Part shown: piece by piece, positions 29,074 through 37,311 of the stretch
How the letters are laid out: every line of letters begins with the position of its first letter
Numbering within the stretch: the stretch's first letter is position 1
Assembly (NCBI GenBank): GCA_963792125.1
Contig: CAWBVA010000007.1
Coordinates: 1 to 39,870, forward strand
Length of the DNA: 39,870 nt
Direction: 5' to 3'
Source of the DNA: Methanocella_A sp963792125
GTDB taxonomy: Archaea > Halobacteriota > Methanocellia > Methanocellales > Methanocellaceae
The notes under the pieces: model-generated
Seen by the model: only the letters and a program-made list of their open reading frames with translations
Database searches by the model: none
Told to the model about the DNA's origin: nothing
Translations under genes and position numbers: made by a program

Positions 29074-29195
29074 ATAGCTAGGGATACATTGCGGAAATAG
29101 TTGATGGTACGCTATCCGACAGTCATTTCAACATATAACGTGCCACGTGTGTCGGCAGCCTGGCTCTTCAGGGGGTCATGCTTTTCCGGATGATG

Positions 29196-30359
29196 TCAGG
29201 CGTGAAAGTCAATTGATGTCTGCAGTCCGAAGAAACGTCCGATGTCTTCCGCTTCTTCCTCCACGAGGTCCCTGATCGCCCTGTCAGCAGGCCCGAACGG
29301 GGTGACACGGATATTCAGCGTTTTACCCCGGCGCTCGTACCTCCACACGCCTGCAGCGAGGCCGTCGACCAGTACGACCGGTACCGTCTGGCCGCCGTGA
29401 TAGATCTCTTTCTGGTACCGACCCGGGACAAGATATTCGCGGTCTGCATATCCGAGGACGAGCGAGTCGAATGCAGGCAGGAGATTGACGACAGTGCCAG
29501 TGTGTGCAGGTTTCTCCGGCGATACATATTGCGATTCCAGCGACCACAGGACACGATCTTCCACACTGATCTCCTGCAACACTTCCCGCTCCATGGCCAG
29601 CTTCCATCCCTTTTTCGCATCAGTCAGCGACAGTCCCGACCAGGCGGAGAAGTCTGCCGGGCTGGCCGGCCCATAGCCTCTCAGGTACCGGATAACGAGT
29701 TCGGCCAGCGCCTCTTCGCCTGTTATATCTTTTTGTTTCCCTGCCCATTCGCTGACCAGGCAATATGTCTGTTCGCCATCCGGGCTGTCCGGGCCTATGC
29801 AGACGAGACCTTTGAGGGCTGCATAAGCGATCAGGTGGTACGGCGCCTGGCTCTTTCGTTCTGCCGGGATGCCCCGGCCGATCAGGCCATCCGTCAGTTC
29901 CTCCCGGGTCAGCGGTCCTCTACCATGCATAATGGCAGGAATCTCATCAAGACATCGCTCAAGGGCCTCCTCGTCCAGCCCCAGCTCGAGACGCCTCCTC
30001 CTGCCTTTAGCTATGATGGCGGGGCCGAGGAGGGATATCATCCAGCCCAGGTCCGGGGAATCGATGAGATGTATCGTCCCGCGCATCGCCCAGGTCCGCA
30101 CCAGGCGTTTTTGTGCGATCGAATCTTTGACATCGGCCATTTCAAGCTCTTTGACCCGGCCACGTAACGACAGCATCATGGCCGGCCCGGACTGGGCATT
30201 GACCCCGACAAGCGATCGTACGACTCCGGCCAGGTCTCTCACGGAAGCCTTCTGGTGCAGGTGCTGGGCCTGAAGCCGCAGCGCCCTTACATGACCGGGG
30301 GTAACTGCAGCCACTTTTCCGATTCCGCCTGCTCGGGCATCTACCTTTTCTCCGGGCAT
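29196..30359 (-). CDS. winged-helix DNA-binding protein, AlkZ/YcaQ-like (HTH_42)
   Basis: 387 residues. The family opens with HVRALRLQAQHL and the VNAQSGPAMMLSLRGR motif; QxxP..AL..R here is typical of AlkZ-like proteins. RTWAMRGTIHLID and the late LPAFDSLVLGYADREYLVPG and VDGLAAGVWRY blocks fit too. Bacterial AlkZ and YcaQ are DNA glycosylases that unhook crosslinks or remove bulky lesions; many relatives are uncharacterised. Glycosylase activity is a family-based guess. The TATA box CTATATAATCG lies near 30410-30420. Confidence 0.88.
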   Translation of the reverse strand: MPGEKVDARAGGIGKVAAVTPGHVRALRLQAQHLHQKASVRDLAGVVRSLVGVNAQSGPAMMLSLRGRVKELEMADVKDSIAQKRLVRTWAMRGTIHLIDSPDLGWMISLLGPAIIAKGRRRRLELGLDEEALERCLDEIPAIMHGRGPLTREELTDGLIGRGIPAERKSQAPYHLIAYAALKGLVCIGPDSPDGEQTYCLVSEWAGKQKDITGEEALAELVIRYLRGYGPASPADFSAWSGLSLTDAKKGWKLAMEREVLQEISVEDRVLWSLESQYVSPEKPAHTGTVVNLLPAFDSLVLGYADREYLVPGRYQKEIYHGGQTVPVVLVDGLAAGVWRYERRGKTLNIRVTPFGPADRAIRDLVEEEAEDIGRFFGLQTSIDFHA

Positions 30360-30475
30360 CCTTGACTGTCTCCGCCGGCCATTAATTGTTTAAAGAGTAA
30401 GGAGACGATCGATTATATAGACACGCCGGCCCGGAGGTCCGCCAGAAAAATGGACGGCCGGGGATTAGACCGTGT

Positions 30476-30976
30476 TCAGCCGCTGCCTGTTGCCGTCGCG
30501 TGCCCGGTCTCCTGCCACTCTTTGATGCCGCCCTTGTAATCATATATGTTGGTGAAGCCAAGGCTGGTTAGCTCCGCAGCCGCCTTCGTGCTGATCGGAC
30601 AGTGATAGTTCCCGCAGTAGGTGACGATCATCCGGTCCCTGTCAAGGCTGCCGGCATAGTCCGGTATTTCGTTCAGCGGCAGCGAGATCGCGCCAGGAAT
30701 GTGAGCCATGGCATACTGTTCCCTCTGCCTCGCGTCAACCAGCAGGAAATCCGTATTGCTTTTCATAAGGGCGCTCAGGTCGTCGATGTTCATCATGCGT
30801 ATCTGCCGATCGTCCGTCATACTTCCCAGTGCCACATATCCGTCTCCGGCCAGGTGCCCGGCATTTATGCTTTGAGCCCCGGCGACAATATTCGCATCCG
30901 GCACGCCTGTCAATCCGGCAGCCAGTATGCAGATCAGGCACGTCAGCAAGCCTCTTTCAATCAGATCAAAAGCCAA
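30476..30976 (-). CDS. exported rhodanese-like protein
   Basis: 166 residues. The rhodanese domain (about 62-160) has LVDARQREQYAMAHIPGA and the active-site loop with Cys121 (CGNYHCP), so sulfur transfer is possible. The N-terminus is a signal peptide (LLTCLICILAAGL). The first codon is a TTG at 30976 with poor context. An ATG at 30983 is one frame away and would give MRFGFDLIERG if one T of 30967-30970 on the complementary strand were removed; see findings. Confidence 0.8.
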   Translation of the reverse strand: MAFDLIERGLLTCLICILAAGLTGVPDANIVAGAQSINAGHLAGDGYVALGSMTDDRQIRMMNIDDLSALMKSNTDFLLVDARQREQYAMAHIPGAISLPLNEIPDYAGSLDRDRMIVTYCGNYHCPISTKAAAELTSLGFTNIYDYKGGIKEWQETGHATATGSG

Positions 30977-31022
30977 ACCTCATCCCCGGCTACGTCTTTT
31001 ACGCGCAGGAATATAATGCAGT

Positions 31023-31159
31023 TTACAATAATTGAGTCTGATGAACATTTTCAGGCACGATATCAATGCCGTAATCGATTAGCACATCTGTCAGCGCGTC
31101 CCCGGTCACTGGTTCTCTGCCGCTTAGAACCCTGCGAATTTCACCAATGTCCCGGACAT
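31023..31159 (-). pseudogene. possible small gene behind the methyltransferase, one-base deletion
   Basis: An ATG at 31159 has GGGGAGGA directly upstream but stops after 11 codons. Adding one base to the GGG at 31151-31153 (complement) gives about 45 residues, MSGDIGEIRRVLSGREPV... to QTQLL, stop at 31023. The same frame is also read directly on from the methyltransferase through its TGA. The peptide looks helical and protein-like, but the call is tentative. Confidence 0.35.
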
Positions 31160-31178
31160 CTTTTCCTCCCCGGGCGCA

Positions 31179-31826
31179 TCACAGCTTTTTCGCCCTTACC
31201 GTGTACTGCCAGAAGCCCCCGTAGACACCTTCCAGCAGGAAACCGGCATCGGTCAGCTGTCGTACCACTGTCGACTTCAGCGGGTAATCCGGGTCGGGAA
31301 GGAACTCGGTCACCGCCATGATGCCCCCGGGCTTCAGCACTCTTCTAATCTCTGCCAGCGCCTTTGCTCTATCAGGGATTTCCTGCAGTACCGCGATCGT
31401 GTATGCCAGGTCAAGGGAGCCATCTTCCAGCGGTATGTCGTACGCACTGGCCTCTACCGGCCTGACGTTGCGGATATCCGCGTTCTCCGGCCGGGCCAGT
31501 TTTTTCTTCAGCTGTTCCAGCATCCCCGGCTGAATGTCCAGCGCATAGACAGTGCCTTCAGGGCCGACAGCCCGGGCCACATATGTTGTGTAGGCACCAC
31601 TGCCGCACCCGACCTCGAGGACCTTCATCCCCTTGCGAATGCCGCTGCGGGCGATGATCGTCGATGGCGGCTGCACGGCACGCCGCAGGTCGCTGTCCAG
31701 CAGCCGGCCCATAAAGGCGGGCGCGGGAAAATGGACTGTCTTGCGGACGATGCGTAAGACGATCTGGAAAGTGACCGAGAGCAGGACCAGCGCCAGCAGC
31801 AGCCAGACAATGATCATATAATCCAT
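31179..31826 (-). CDS. membrane-anchored class I SAM-dependent methyltransferase
   Basis: 215 residues. An N-terminal membrane helix (about 4-25, IIVWLLLALVLLSVTFQIVL) precedes a Rossmann methyltransferase with EVGCGSGAY (motif I, 71-79), ALDIQPGML, the AVLQEIPD segment and RRVLKPGGIMAVTE (post-I). It has the layout of the UbiE/Methyltransf_11 group. The anchor suggests a lipid or membrane substrate, which is inference. Intact. Confidence 0.88.
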   Translation of the reverse strand: MDYMIIVWLLLALVLLSVTFQIVLRIVRKTVHFPAPAFMGRLLDSDLRRAVQPPSTIIARSGIRKGMKVLEVGCGSGAYTTYVARAVGPEGTVYALDIQPGMLEQLKKKLARPENADIRNVRPVEASAYDIPLEDGSLDLAYTIAVLQEIPDRAKALAEIRRVLKPGGIMAVTEFLPDPDYPLKSTVVRQLTDAGFLLEGVYGGFWQYTVRAKKL

Positions 31827-31954
31827 ATACCGATCATCGACGTTCCACGTATTTGGATTTTACATTGCGGGCGGCCGGTTAAAAGGGAAAAATGGCGTTC
31901 TATCCCGCCCTTAATGTTATCTTTTCACTGCGGTTATTTTTCACCGGTGGTCAT

Positions 31955-32263
31955 ATGAAGCTATTAGCAATCATCATAATGGCGGCGCTCATGGTTTCTT
32001 TCACCGGGGTCGCCACCGCAGGTACGGCACAGGTGCTCATCAAAGACTTCAAGTTCCAGCCGGAAAGCATCACGATACAAAAGGGAGACACAATCACGTG
32101 GACTCATCCCGGCACAGCAAGCCATACGGTAAAATTCGCCGACTCGGAGTCGCAGGTACTGAAGAACGGTGGAACTTACTCTAAAACGTTCAACCAGGCG
32201 GGCACTTTCGACTATAGTTGTGGCATCCACCCATACATGAAAGGCAAGGTCGTTGTCAGGTAA
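31955..32263 (+). CDS. small blue copper protein (plastocyanin/amicyanin type)
   Basis: 102 residues from the ATG at 31955. A signal peptide (about 1-22) precedes a cupredoxin domain. All four type 1 copper ligands are present: His57 (SHTV), then Cys89, His92 and Met95 in the C-terminal CGIHPYM loop. It would carry single electrons outside the membrane. Such proteins are uncommon in strict methanogens. It is divergent from the methyltransferase gene. Confidence 0.9.
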   Translation: MKLLAIIIMAALMVSFTGVATAGTAQVLIKDFKFQPESITIQKGDTITWTHPGTASHTVKFADSESQVLKNGGTYSKTFNQAGTFDYSCGIHPYMKGKVVVR

Positions 32264-32384
32264 GCCTGAAATTTCCGGAGGGCTCCCGCGGAATTTAAAA
32301 TATTCCCTTGCAGCCCCTTTTTTAACTTAGGTTTTATGGCAGGCCCGTGAAAGTATCGTAGAACCCGGCCCTGGCATATCCCGA

Positions 32385-32396
32385 TAATATATATAC
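32385..32396 (+). promoter_or_regulatory. TATA box of the small zinc-ribbon gene
   Basis: TAATATATATAC lies about 50-60 bases before the TTG start at 32444. Confidence 0.5.
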
Positions 32397-32443
32397 GTGG
32401 CAAGATTTCATAATATCACAGGTCGTTGAGGTAAGGAGCGTGA

Positions 32444-32587
32444 TTGAAGTTGAAGTGCCCTGAATGTAACACGGATTGTCTATTTCTGGGATATGTGACT
32501 GTCGGCCAGCGCAGAGGCGGCAGCTCGACGAGGCTGGCCCAGTACAAGTGCCCGAAATGCGAACAGACATTTGAAAAGCGGCGGTAG
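32444..32587 (+). CDS. small zinc-ribbon protein, 47 residues
   Basis: It starts at a TTG with AAGGAG five bases upstream and a TATA box ahead. It has two Cys pairs, CPEC (5-8) and CPKC (36-39), set about 30 residues apart, with a third Cys at 12. This is a single zinc ribbon with a basic middle (QRRGGSSTR). It could bind nucleic acid or a partner; no specific family recognised. The short length and TTG start make it easy to overlook. Confidence 0.7.
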   Translation: MKLKCPECNTDCLFLGYVTVGQRRGGSSTRLAQYKCPKCEQTFEKRR

Positions 32588-32654
32588 CAGCACCGGGCTT
32601 TATCATGGTTTAAAGCGCTGATTGCGATCCGTTTTTAAACAGATGGCATAACCC

Positions 32655-32891
32655 TTAACGGCGGAACCCTATGTTCGTGGCCGGGAGGAGATCTTTGTCT
32701 TCGCTGTCCTCGATGTGCTCGTAAAGGTTACTTACATTGCCTTCAATTTCATCGACTGCCGGCGCCGGCCTGCTGATGGTCGCCAGTCCTTTCTTCTGTC
32801 TCTTGGCATAGCAAAAGAAGTTGGTGAAGACCTCCATGTCTTTGATCACCAATAACTCACGGTTATAGGGCACGATGGAAATAAATGTCAA
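32655..32891 (-). CDS. hypothetical protein, 78 residues
   Basis: It starts at a TTG (32891) with GAGGT close upstream and a TATA box (TATATATTAA) near 32918-32927. The product is soluble, with VPYNRELLVIKDMEVFTNFF and an acidic end. It resembles no family I can name. The promoter and codon use argue for a real gene. Confidence 0.5.
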   Translation of the reverse strand: MTFISIVPYNRELLVIKDMEVFTNFFCYAKRQKKGLATISRPAPAVDEIEGNVSNLYEHIEDSEDKDLLPATNIGFRR

Positions 32892-33012
32892 AACGGTAAC
32901 CTCGTCTTTTTCCAGTTAATATATACCAATGGCGGGTGCGGGTATATACTTTGGGAGAGGCATGAAATGGTATCAGTGGTATTTAACTGTTTACATTGCT
33001 GGTTTTTTAAAA

Positions 33013-34240
33013 TTACTCTGTTCGGAGAGCGTCAATCGGGTCCAGCCTGGCTGCCTGACTCGCCGGATAAACTCCTGCTATCGCTGTCGTCAAAACGCCG
33101 AAGCCGATGCCGATGACAATGTTCTGGGGCGTCAAGGCCACAGGTATTTCCGCGACGTGGCCGATGATCGCAGACATGACGGCCGCAAAAGCCACTCCCA
33201 CTATCCCGCTGAAGACGCCCAGCGTGATTGACTCAGTAATGAAGATCAGGCGGATGTCCTTTTTCGTGGCGCCTACGGCTTTCATCAGGCCGATCTCCTT
33301 CACCCGCTCCTTGACGGTGAGCAGCATCACGTTCATGATGCCGATCCCTCCCACCACCAGGGATATGGCCGAGATCGCGGTCAGTACGAACGTGATCATG
33401 TCGTATATGTCAGTGACCGTCCCGGCCAGCGCCTGCGACGACATCACCGAATAATCCTCGTCCGGGTGGATGGCCGACAGGGTCCTGTTTACGTTTTCGG
33501 CCGTGGCCTCGACGTCCGTCACGGACGAGGCTTTGATCACGATAGACGTATAGTTCTTCGCGCCGTCGATTTTTATGAAGCCTGCCCGCGTCATGAATAT
33601 CGCGCCGTTCGGGTTCCCGGACACCGACGATGTATTTATCTCCCGCAGCACTCCGACGACCTCGTATGTCTGCGAGAGACCCCAGTTAGAATTATAGATC
33701 GTTATATTAGAGCCCGTTCTTACCTCGTCTACAAACGTGTCTCGGGCTATACTGCTGCCGATCACCACTGCGTTCGTATCGGAGGGCGACAGGAACCGTG
33801 CCGGACCGGATCATGTCAGCGTACCTGCTCATGCCGGGGATGACGGCCTTCACCTGTTGCACGTACTCGGAATCGTTCAGGTACATGACCTGTTTGGGGG
33901 CGCTGATCTCGGGATAGACAGCGGCTACGCCTGACGTGTTGCGCAGGAGCTGCACGTCCCGGTCCGTCAAGTGTGCCGGCGGCAGATGCGGCTTATCGAC
34001 TTTGCCCTTGTCGGTCAGGATCGACCCAATGCCGATGTACGTGTTAGGGGTCACGACGATAGTGTCCGTCTCGATGTTGCTGAAGCGCTCCTTGAGCCCG
34101 TCGAAGACGCCGGCACTGACAGTGAGCAGTGTGATGATCGCCGCGACGCCTATGATAATGCCCAGGCACGAAAGGAATGTCTTGAACTTGTTGTCCCAGT
34201 AATCCGAGATCGAATAGCCGATGACGTCAAGAAATTTCAC
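33013..34240 (-). pseudogene. MacB/FtsX-type ABC transporter permease, frameshifted
   Basis: The first part (ATG at 34240) has the MacB-PCD N-terminus: helix TFLSCLGIIIGVAAIITLLTV and the outer domain to SRYADMIRSG. The second part (to 33013) continues the outer domain and has the FtsX helices with GGIGIMNVMLLTVKERVKEIG and VYPASQAARLDPIDALR. Removing one A at about 33799 (in GGCACGG) joins them as DMIRSGRFLSPSD..., about 408 residues, the normal length. The usual ATPase and membrane-fusion genes are not beside it. It would export a substrate or lipoprotein if the frame were restored. Confidence 0.85.
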
Positions 34241-34439
34241 TTTATGGCCCCGCGGAATAAGGAGTTCTCTATGAGAGGGGTCAGACGTCTTTCAATCGGC
34301 TCTGATAATGGCGATAAACGTTTTTGCATTGCTATCCAATAGATTATTTGGCAATGATTCAAATATTAATTGGTCTGGAGTAAAAGAACGTTTAGTATTG
34401 TATGCTGGCGAAATGTTCAGATATCGCACAGGGAATTTC
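34241..34439. other. upstream region of the permease gene
   Basis: Apart from promoter-like AT-rich stretches for the permease (minus strand), nothing recognisable. Confidence 0.35.
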
Positions 34440-34766
34440 ATGGACACGTGCAGGGAACTTTTTTGAACAAAGTCCTGCTGATAGCTGCCTTTATCATTCC
34501 TGTTATAACAAGGTGTACAGGGGGAACTTTTTCGGGAAAAAGTCCCCCCTTGTACCCCTTCAAAAACATTACAGTTCGCGCTTTCAGCGCATACGCCCGG
34601 TGTCGAGACCCAGGGGGCCTTTTTGGAACAAGGCTCCCCGGGAGCCTTGCGAAAACCAGCTCCTTCAAAAACGATCCTTAAAACGGTGCCTTCGGCACAT
34701 GTGTGGGTGTCGAGAGTCAGGGGAGCCTTTTTGGAAAAAGCTCCCCGACAGCCCCTTCAAAACTGA
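34440..34766 (-). repeat. hairpin repeat, copy 3, four tandem units behind tRNA-Arg
   Basis: Four units read away from the tRNA-Arg 3' end. Hairpins at 34720-34746 (GGGGAGC arms), 34611-34642 (GGGGGCC/GGCTCCCC), 34515-34555 (long arms GGGGGAACTTTTTC/GAAAAAGTCCCCCC with GTACA/TTGTAC flanks) and 34451-34479 (degenerate). Units 1 and 2 have the linker TCTCGACACC and a second short hairpin: GTGCC-TTC-GGCAC (34686-34698) and GCGC-TTTCA-GCGC (34578-34590). Linkers between units share TTTTTGAAGG. No gene inside. Confidence 0.8.
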
Positions 34767-34767
34767 G

Positions 34768-34839
34768 CGCCCCCACGGGGATTCGAACCCCGGTCTAGAG
34801 CTCCGGAGGCTCCAAGGATGTCCACTACCCTATAGGGGC
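34768..34839 (-). tRNA. tRNA-Arg (anticodon CCG)
   Basis: 72 bases: acceptor GCCCCTA/TGGGGGC, D-arm GGGT..., anticodon arm GGAGC-CTCCGGA-GCTCT, T-arm CGGGG-TTCGAAT-CCCCG, discriminator G. Anticodon CCG reads CGG. No intron, no encoded CCA. The TATA-like TTTATATT lies near 34878-34886. The hairpin repeat begins two bases beyond its 3' end. Confidence 0.93.
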
Positions 34840-34899
34840 AATGCAAAATGCTGCCGCGATGATAATAGACATTCTACAATATAAACTTTGAGTTCTGTA

Positions 34900-35382
34900 T
34901 TATAATTGAAAAAGCTTAGTCTCGAAGTCCTGCACGGCCAGCTTTTTACCCTTCCTGACGATCGTGTGTCCTTCTTTTTCCAGCAATGCCTTCTGTCCTT
35001 CTACGCCGCCGGGGTACTTTTCCCTGAGTACGCCGCCTTCCTGCACTGTCCGCCAGTAGGGCGTGATGTCCTTCTCGCCCGCTTCGGCGGCTTCGACCGC
35101 CGCACGGGCGGCAATGTTCGAGAAGAGGGTCGCCGCCATGTGGTCGCCATGGTCCGTGCCGTGCTTTTTCGCCAGGGCAGCCGCGATCTGGTTGATAGTG
35201 ATCAGCTTCCCCTTCGGGACTTTCCGCATAACCTCGTCGACCTCGATCGGCGCCGGGATCACGCTCGTGCCTTCGCCATAGGTCTTTTTCTGTTTCTCGT
35301 CCAGGACGACTATCCGTGGCAGGTTCTTGCTGTCCTGCAGCTTTTTCCGCCAGGATTTAACCTTTGGACTATTTTCTGCCAT
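34900..35382 (-). CDS. MGMT-like (alkyltransferase-like) protein without active-site cysteine
   Basis: 160 residues from the ATG at 35382 (an ATG at 35406 would add eight). The DNA-binding domain of O6-alkylguanine-DNA alkyltransferases is recognisable: VPKGKLITINQIAAALAKKHG, then ITPYWRTVQEGG and YPGGVEGQKALLEKEGH. Where the active enzyme has PCHR this has PYWR, and the protein has no cysteine at all, so it cannot take an alkyl group. Alkyltransferase-like proteins with Trp in that position bind lesions and hand them to excision repair. Such a role is inference. Confidence 0.8.
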   Translation of the reverse strand: MAENSPKVKSWRKKLQDSKNLPRIVVLDEKQKKTYGEGTSVIPAPIEVDEVMRKVPKGKLITINQIAAALAKKHGTDHGDHMAATLFSNIAARAAVEAAEAGEKDITPYWRTVQEGGVLREKYPGGVEGQKALLEKEGHTIVRKGKKLAVQDFETKLFQL

Positions 35383-35464
35383 GCTACCACATAAAAAATC
35401 GGTCATCGGAGTTAAAGCCTTTTTGTAGCATGCCGAAAGTAACAGGGCCCGGCCAGGCTGGATG

Positions 35465-35893
35465 TCACTTCGAGTCGAGGTCGCTTAAAATTGACTTTGC
35501 CCAGGCCTTGATATCCTCGACGTATGCCTCCGGGCTGTCGGTGCGTACATCCATCACGGTCATCGACCACTTTGTTCTCGGCAGCGCTCCGTCATGAGCT
35601 GTACGGCGTTTCACCGGCACGTCGCCCCGAAACGTTTTCCTTGCCATTTTCAGCAGGTCTGGACCTGACAGGCCTTCTTCTACGATCGCACGAAGTGACG
35701 ATCGCATCCAGGTCAATGCCTCATCGGTAAACGTATCCGGGTGCTGGAGGTTGTAGCAGTTAACCGTTATGTGGTGTACTGCGCCAAAAACATCGGGCTG
35801 CTCGAATTCGAGGGCCAGGATTTCCCCGTACCTCTCCCGGCAGCCGATAGCTCCACACTGCGGGCAGGAGACATGGTCGTTTTCCGGGCTCAT
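35465..35893 (-). CDS. DUF5946 family protein
   Basis: 142 residues. It opens with a zinc-binding motif (CPQCGAIGC), then the family block AVHHITVNCYNLQHPDTF and a helical C-terminus. The ATG overlaps the last base of the FAD-oxidoreductase stop (TAATG), so the two are coupled. Function unknown. Confidence 0.75.
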   Translation of the reverse strand: MSPENDHVSCPQCGAIGCRERYGEILALEFEQPDVFGAVHHITVNCYNLQHPDTFTDEALTWMRSSLRAIVEEGLSGPDLLKMARKTFRGDVPVKRRTAHDGALPRTKWSMTVMDVRTDSPEAYVEDIKAWAKSILSDLDSK

Positions 35894-37116
35894 TAAGAAT
35901 AAGCCTTCCTGACCAGGTCGAGTGCGTTCTGCACGCCCAGCGCCACGCCTTCGACCTCGATGCCGCCGTGGCCTTTGGCGCCGTCGCCGACGACGAACAG
36001 GCCTTTCACCGGGGTGAGGTTGCCGAGGTCGTAGCCGGATGCGACGCGGTTCACGGGCCAGTCGTCATGGTAGGACTGGACCATCAGCACGGAGTATTTT
36101 TTGCCGGCGAACATCTTCCCGATGTCCTGCAGGCCCAGCTTGATTTCCTGTTGCACGTCGTTCGTCAGCATCGTCTGGTGGGACATGGTCAGGTGCATGC
36201 CTTCCGGCGCCAGCGAGGGGTCGATCTGGGTTACCTCGTTGATCCCGTTGACGCGCTGCGAGAAGGGGGTGAACAGGACGCCGGTATGGCCGACGAGTGG
36301 CTCTTCCGCGGCCAGGCAGATCTTGATGCCGGCCGAGGGCTTGATTTTGCCGAGCACCGCGGCGTATTCAGGCTCGAAATATCTCCGGTCGTACATCTCT
36401 GCGGTCAGCTTGTGGCCAATGTCCGAGACCACGAGGTCGGCGGGGATTGTCTGTCCGTCGACAGTGACGCCGGTTGCCTTTCCATCCTCTACCTTTACCG
36501 AATCGACCTTCGAGCTCAGCGATATCCTGCCATCGTTCGCCTCAATGACACTGGCGAGGGCGTCGACGACGCCGCTGCAGCCGCCCATGGGCACGCCGGG
36601 GGTGCCGTGCTTCTGGATGTTCTTCAGAATCGTGACTACCTCAGTGGCGGGGGTGTTCGCAGCCGTCGTGGACAGAGCCCACCCGCAGGCGCTGTCGGCA
36701 AGCCGCAGGATTTCGGGGTCATGCAGAGCGATGTCGGCCGCTGTGCCGTTCTTCTGTCCCATGAGTTTTAACATGGCGACGGGCGCCTTTGCCTGTGCCG
36801 CCGGCGACAGCAGTTCCTTGAAGCTCATGAAAGGGACATGCCTGTGGTCCTTCGTCATCCAGGTAGCCTGGGTGTCCGACTTGACGATCTCCACCTTCGC
36901 GCCGACCTGTCTTATCAGCCCGGCAAGAGGTCCTGTCGGCCCGTGGGGGATCATGTGGAATGCGCCGGTGGAAAGCTGGAAGCCCTTGTACGGCAGATTT
37001 GCGAAGCGTCCGCCGTACATGTCGAGCTGCTCAAAAACGTTGACGTCATGCTCCTTCGAGAGGGCTGCGGCGGCGAGCAGGCCGCCGAGGCCGGCTCCGA
37101 TGACTGCTACCTTCAT
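35893..37116 (-). CDS. FAD-dependent oxidoreductase, CrtI/phytoene desaturase-like
   Basis: 407 residues. The dinucleotide-binding GAGLGGLLAAAALS (7-20) is followed by E34-type VNVFEQ, GGRF, and late GLFVVGDGAKGHGGIEVEGVA, the FAD motif of the COG1233 family. It is shorter than true phytoene desaturases (about 490-510). Family members act on isoprenoid chains (desaturation, isomerisation or saturation). The gene begins one base after a ferredoxin gene, pointing to electron transfer from or to that ferredoxin. Substrate is unproven; a prenyl lipid is my best guess. Intact. Confidence 0.88.
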   Translation of the reverse strand: MKVAVIGAGLGGLLAAAALSKEHDVNVFEQLDMYGGRFANLPYKGFQLSTGAFHMIPHGPTGPLAGLIRQVGAKVEIVKSDTQATWMTKDHRHVPFMSFKELLSPAAQAKAPVAMLKLMGQKNGTAADIALHDPEILRLADSACGWALSTTAANTPATEVVTILKNIQKHGTPGVPMGGCSGVVDALASVIEANDGRISLSSKVDSVKVEDGKATGVTVDGQTIPADLVVSDIGHKLTAEMYDRRYFEPEYAAVLGKIKPSAGIKICLAAEEPLVGHTGVLFTPFSQRVNGINEVTQIDPSLAPEGMHLTMSHQTMLTNDVQQEIKLGLQDIGKMFAGKKYSVLMVQSYHDDWPVNRVASGYDLGNLTPVKGLFVVGDGAKGHGGIEVEGVALGVQNALDLVRKAYS

Positions 37117-37117
37117 C

Positions 37118-37276
37118 TCAGTCCTCCCTGATAGCGCCGAGGGGACAGTACCCTTTGCATGTACCGCATTCCGTACACTTCTCGTCTATGACGCTGACGC
37201 CGCACGTCCGGATGGCGTCGACCGGGCAGAAGACCTTGCACTGCCCGCATCCCACGCAAGCTCCAGTGACCCTCAA
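37118..37276 (-). CDS. 2[4Fe-4S] ferredoxin, 52 residues
   Basis: It starts at a TTG (37276) with GGAGG seven bases upstream. Two clusters of cysteines are visible: CVGCGQCKVFCP and CTECGTCKGYCP, eight cysteines in all. It lies 36 bases after purT and one base before the FAD-oxidoreductase gene. This is the smallest form of the bacterial-type ferredoxin fold and carries low-potential electrons, most likely to its neighbour. Confidence 0.9.
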   Translation of the reverse strand: MRVTGACVGCGQCKVFCPVDAIRTCGVSVIDEKCTECGTCKGYCPLGAIRED

Positions 37277-37311
37277 TCCAGTTCCTCCGTTTTTTAGTGC
37301 TAAACGCTATC

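Noticed and set aside
31179..31181. TGA read as selenocysteine at the methyltransferase end
   Set aside because: The protein is already full length at this stop and I see no selenocysteine element. A separate small gene explains the sequence better.
32265..32330. Possible fourth copy of the hairpin repeat behind the cupredoxin gene
   Set aside because: GGGCTCCCGCGG..TTCCC..GCAGCCCC is only loosely similar, lacks the TCTCGACACC linker, and would lie in the opposite orientation.
32929..33231. Plus-strand frame opposite the permease gene
   Set aside because: It is the antisense of the permease coding region for most of its length.
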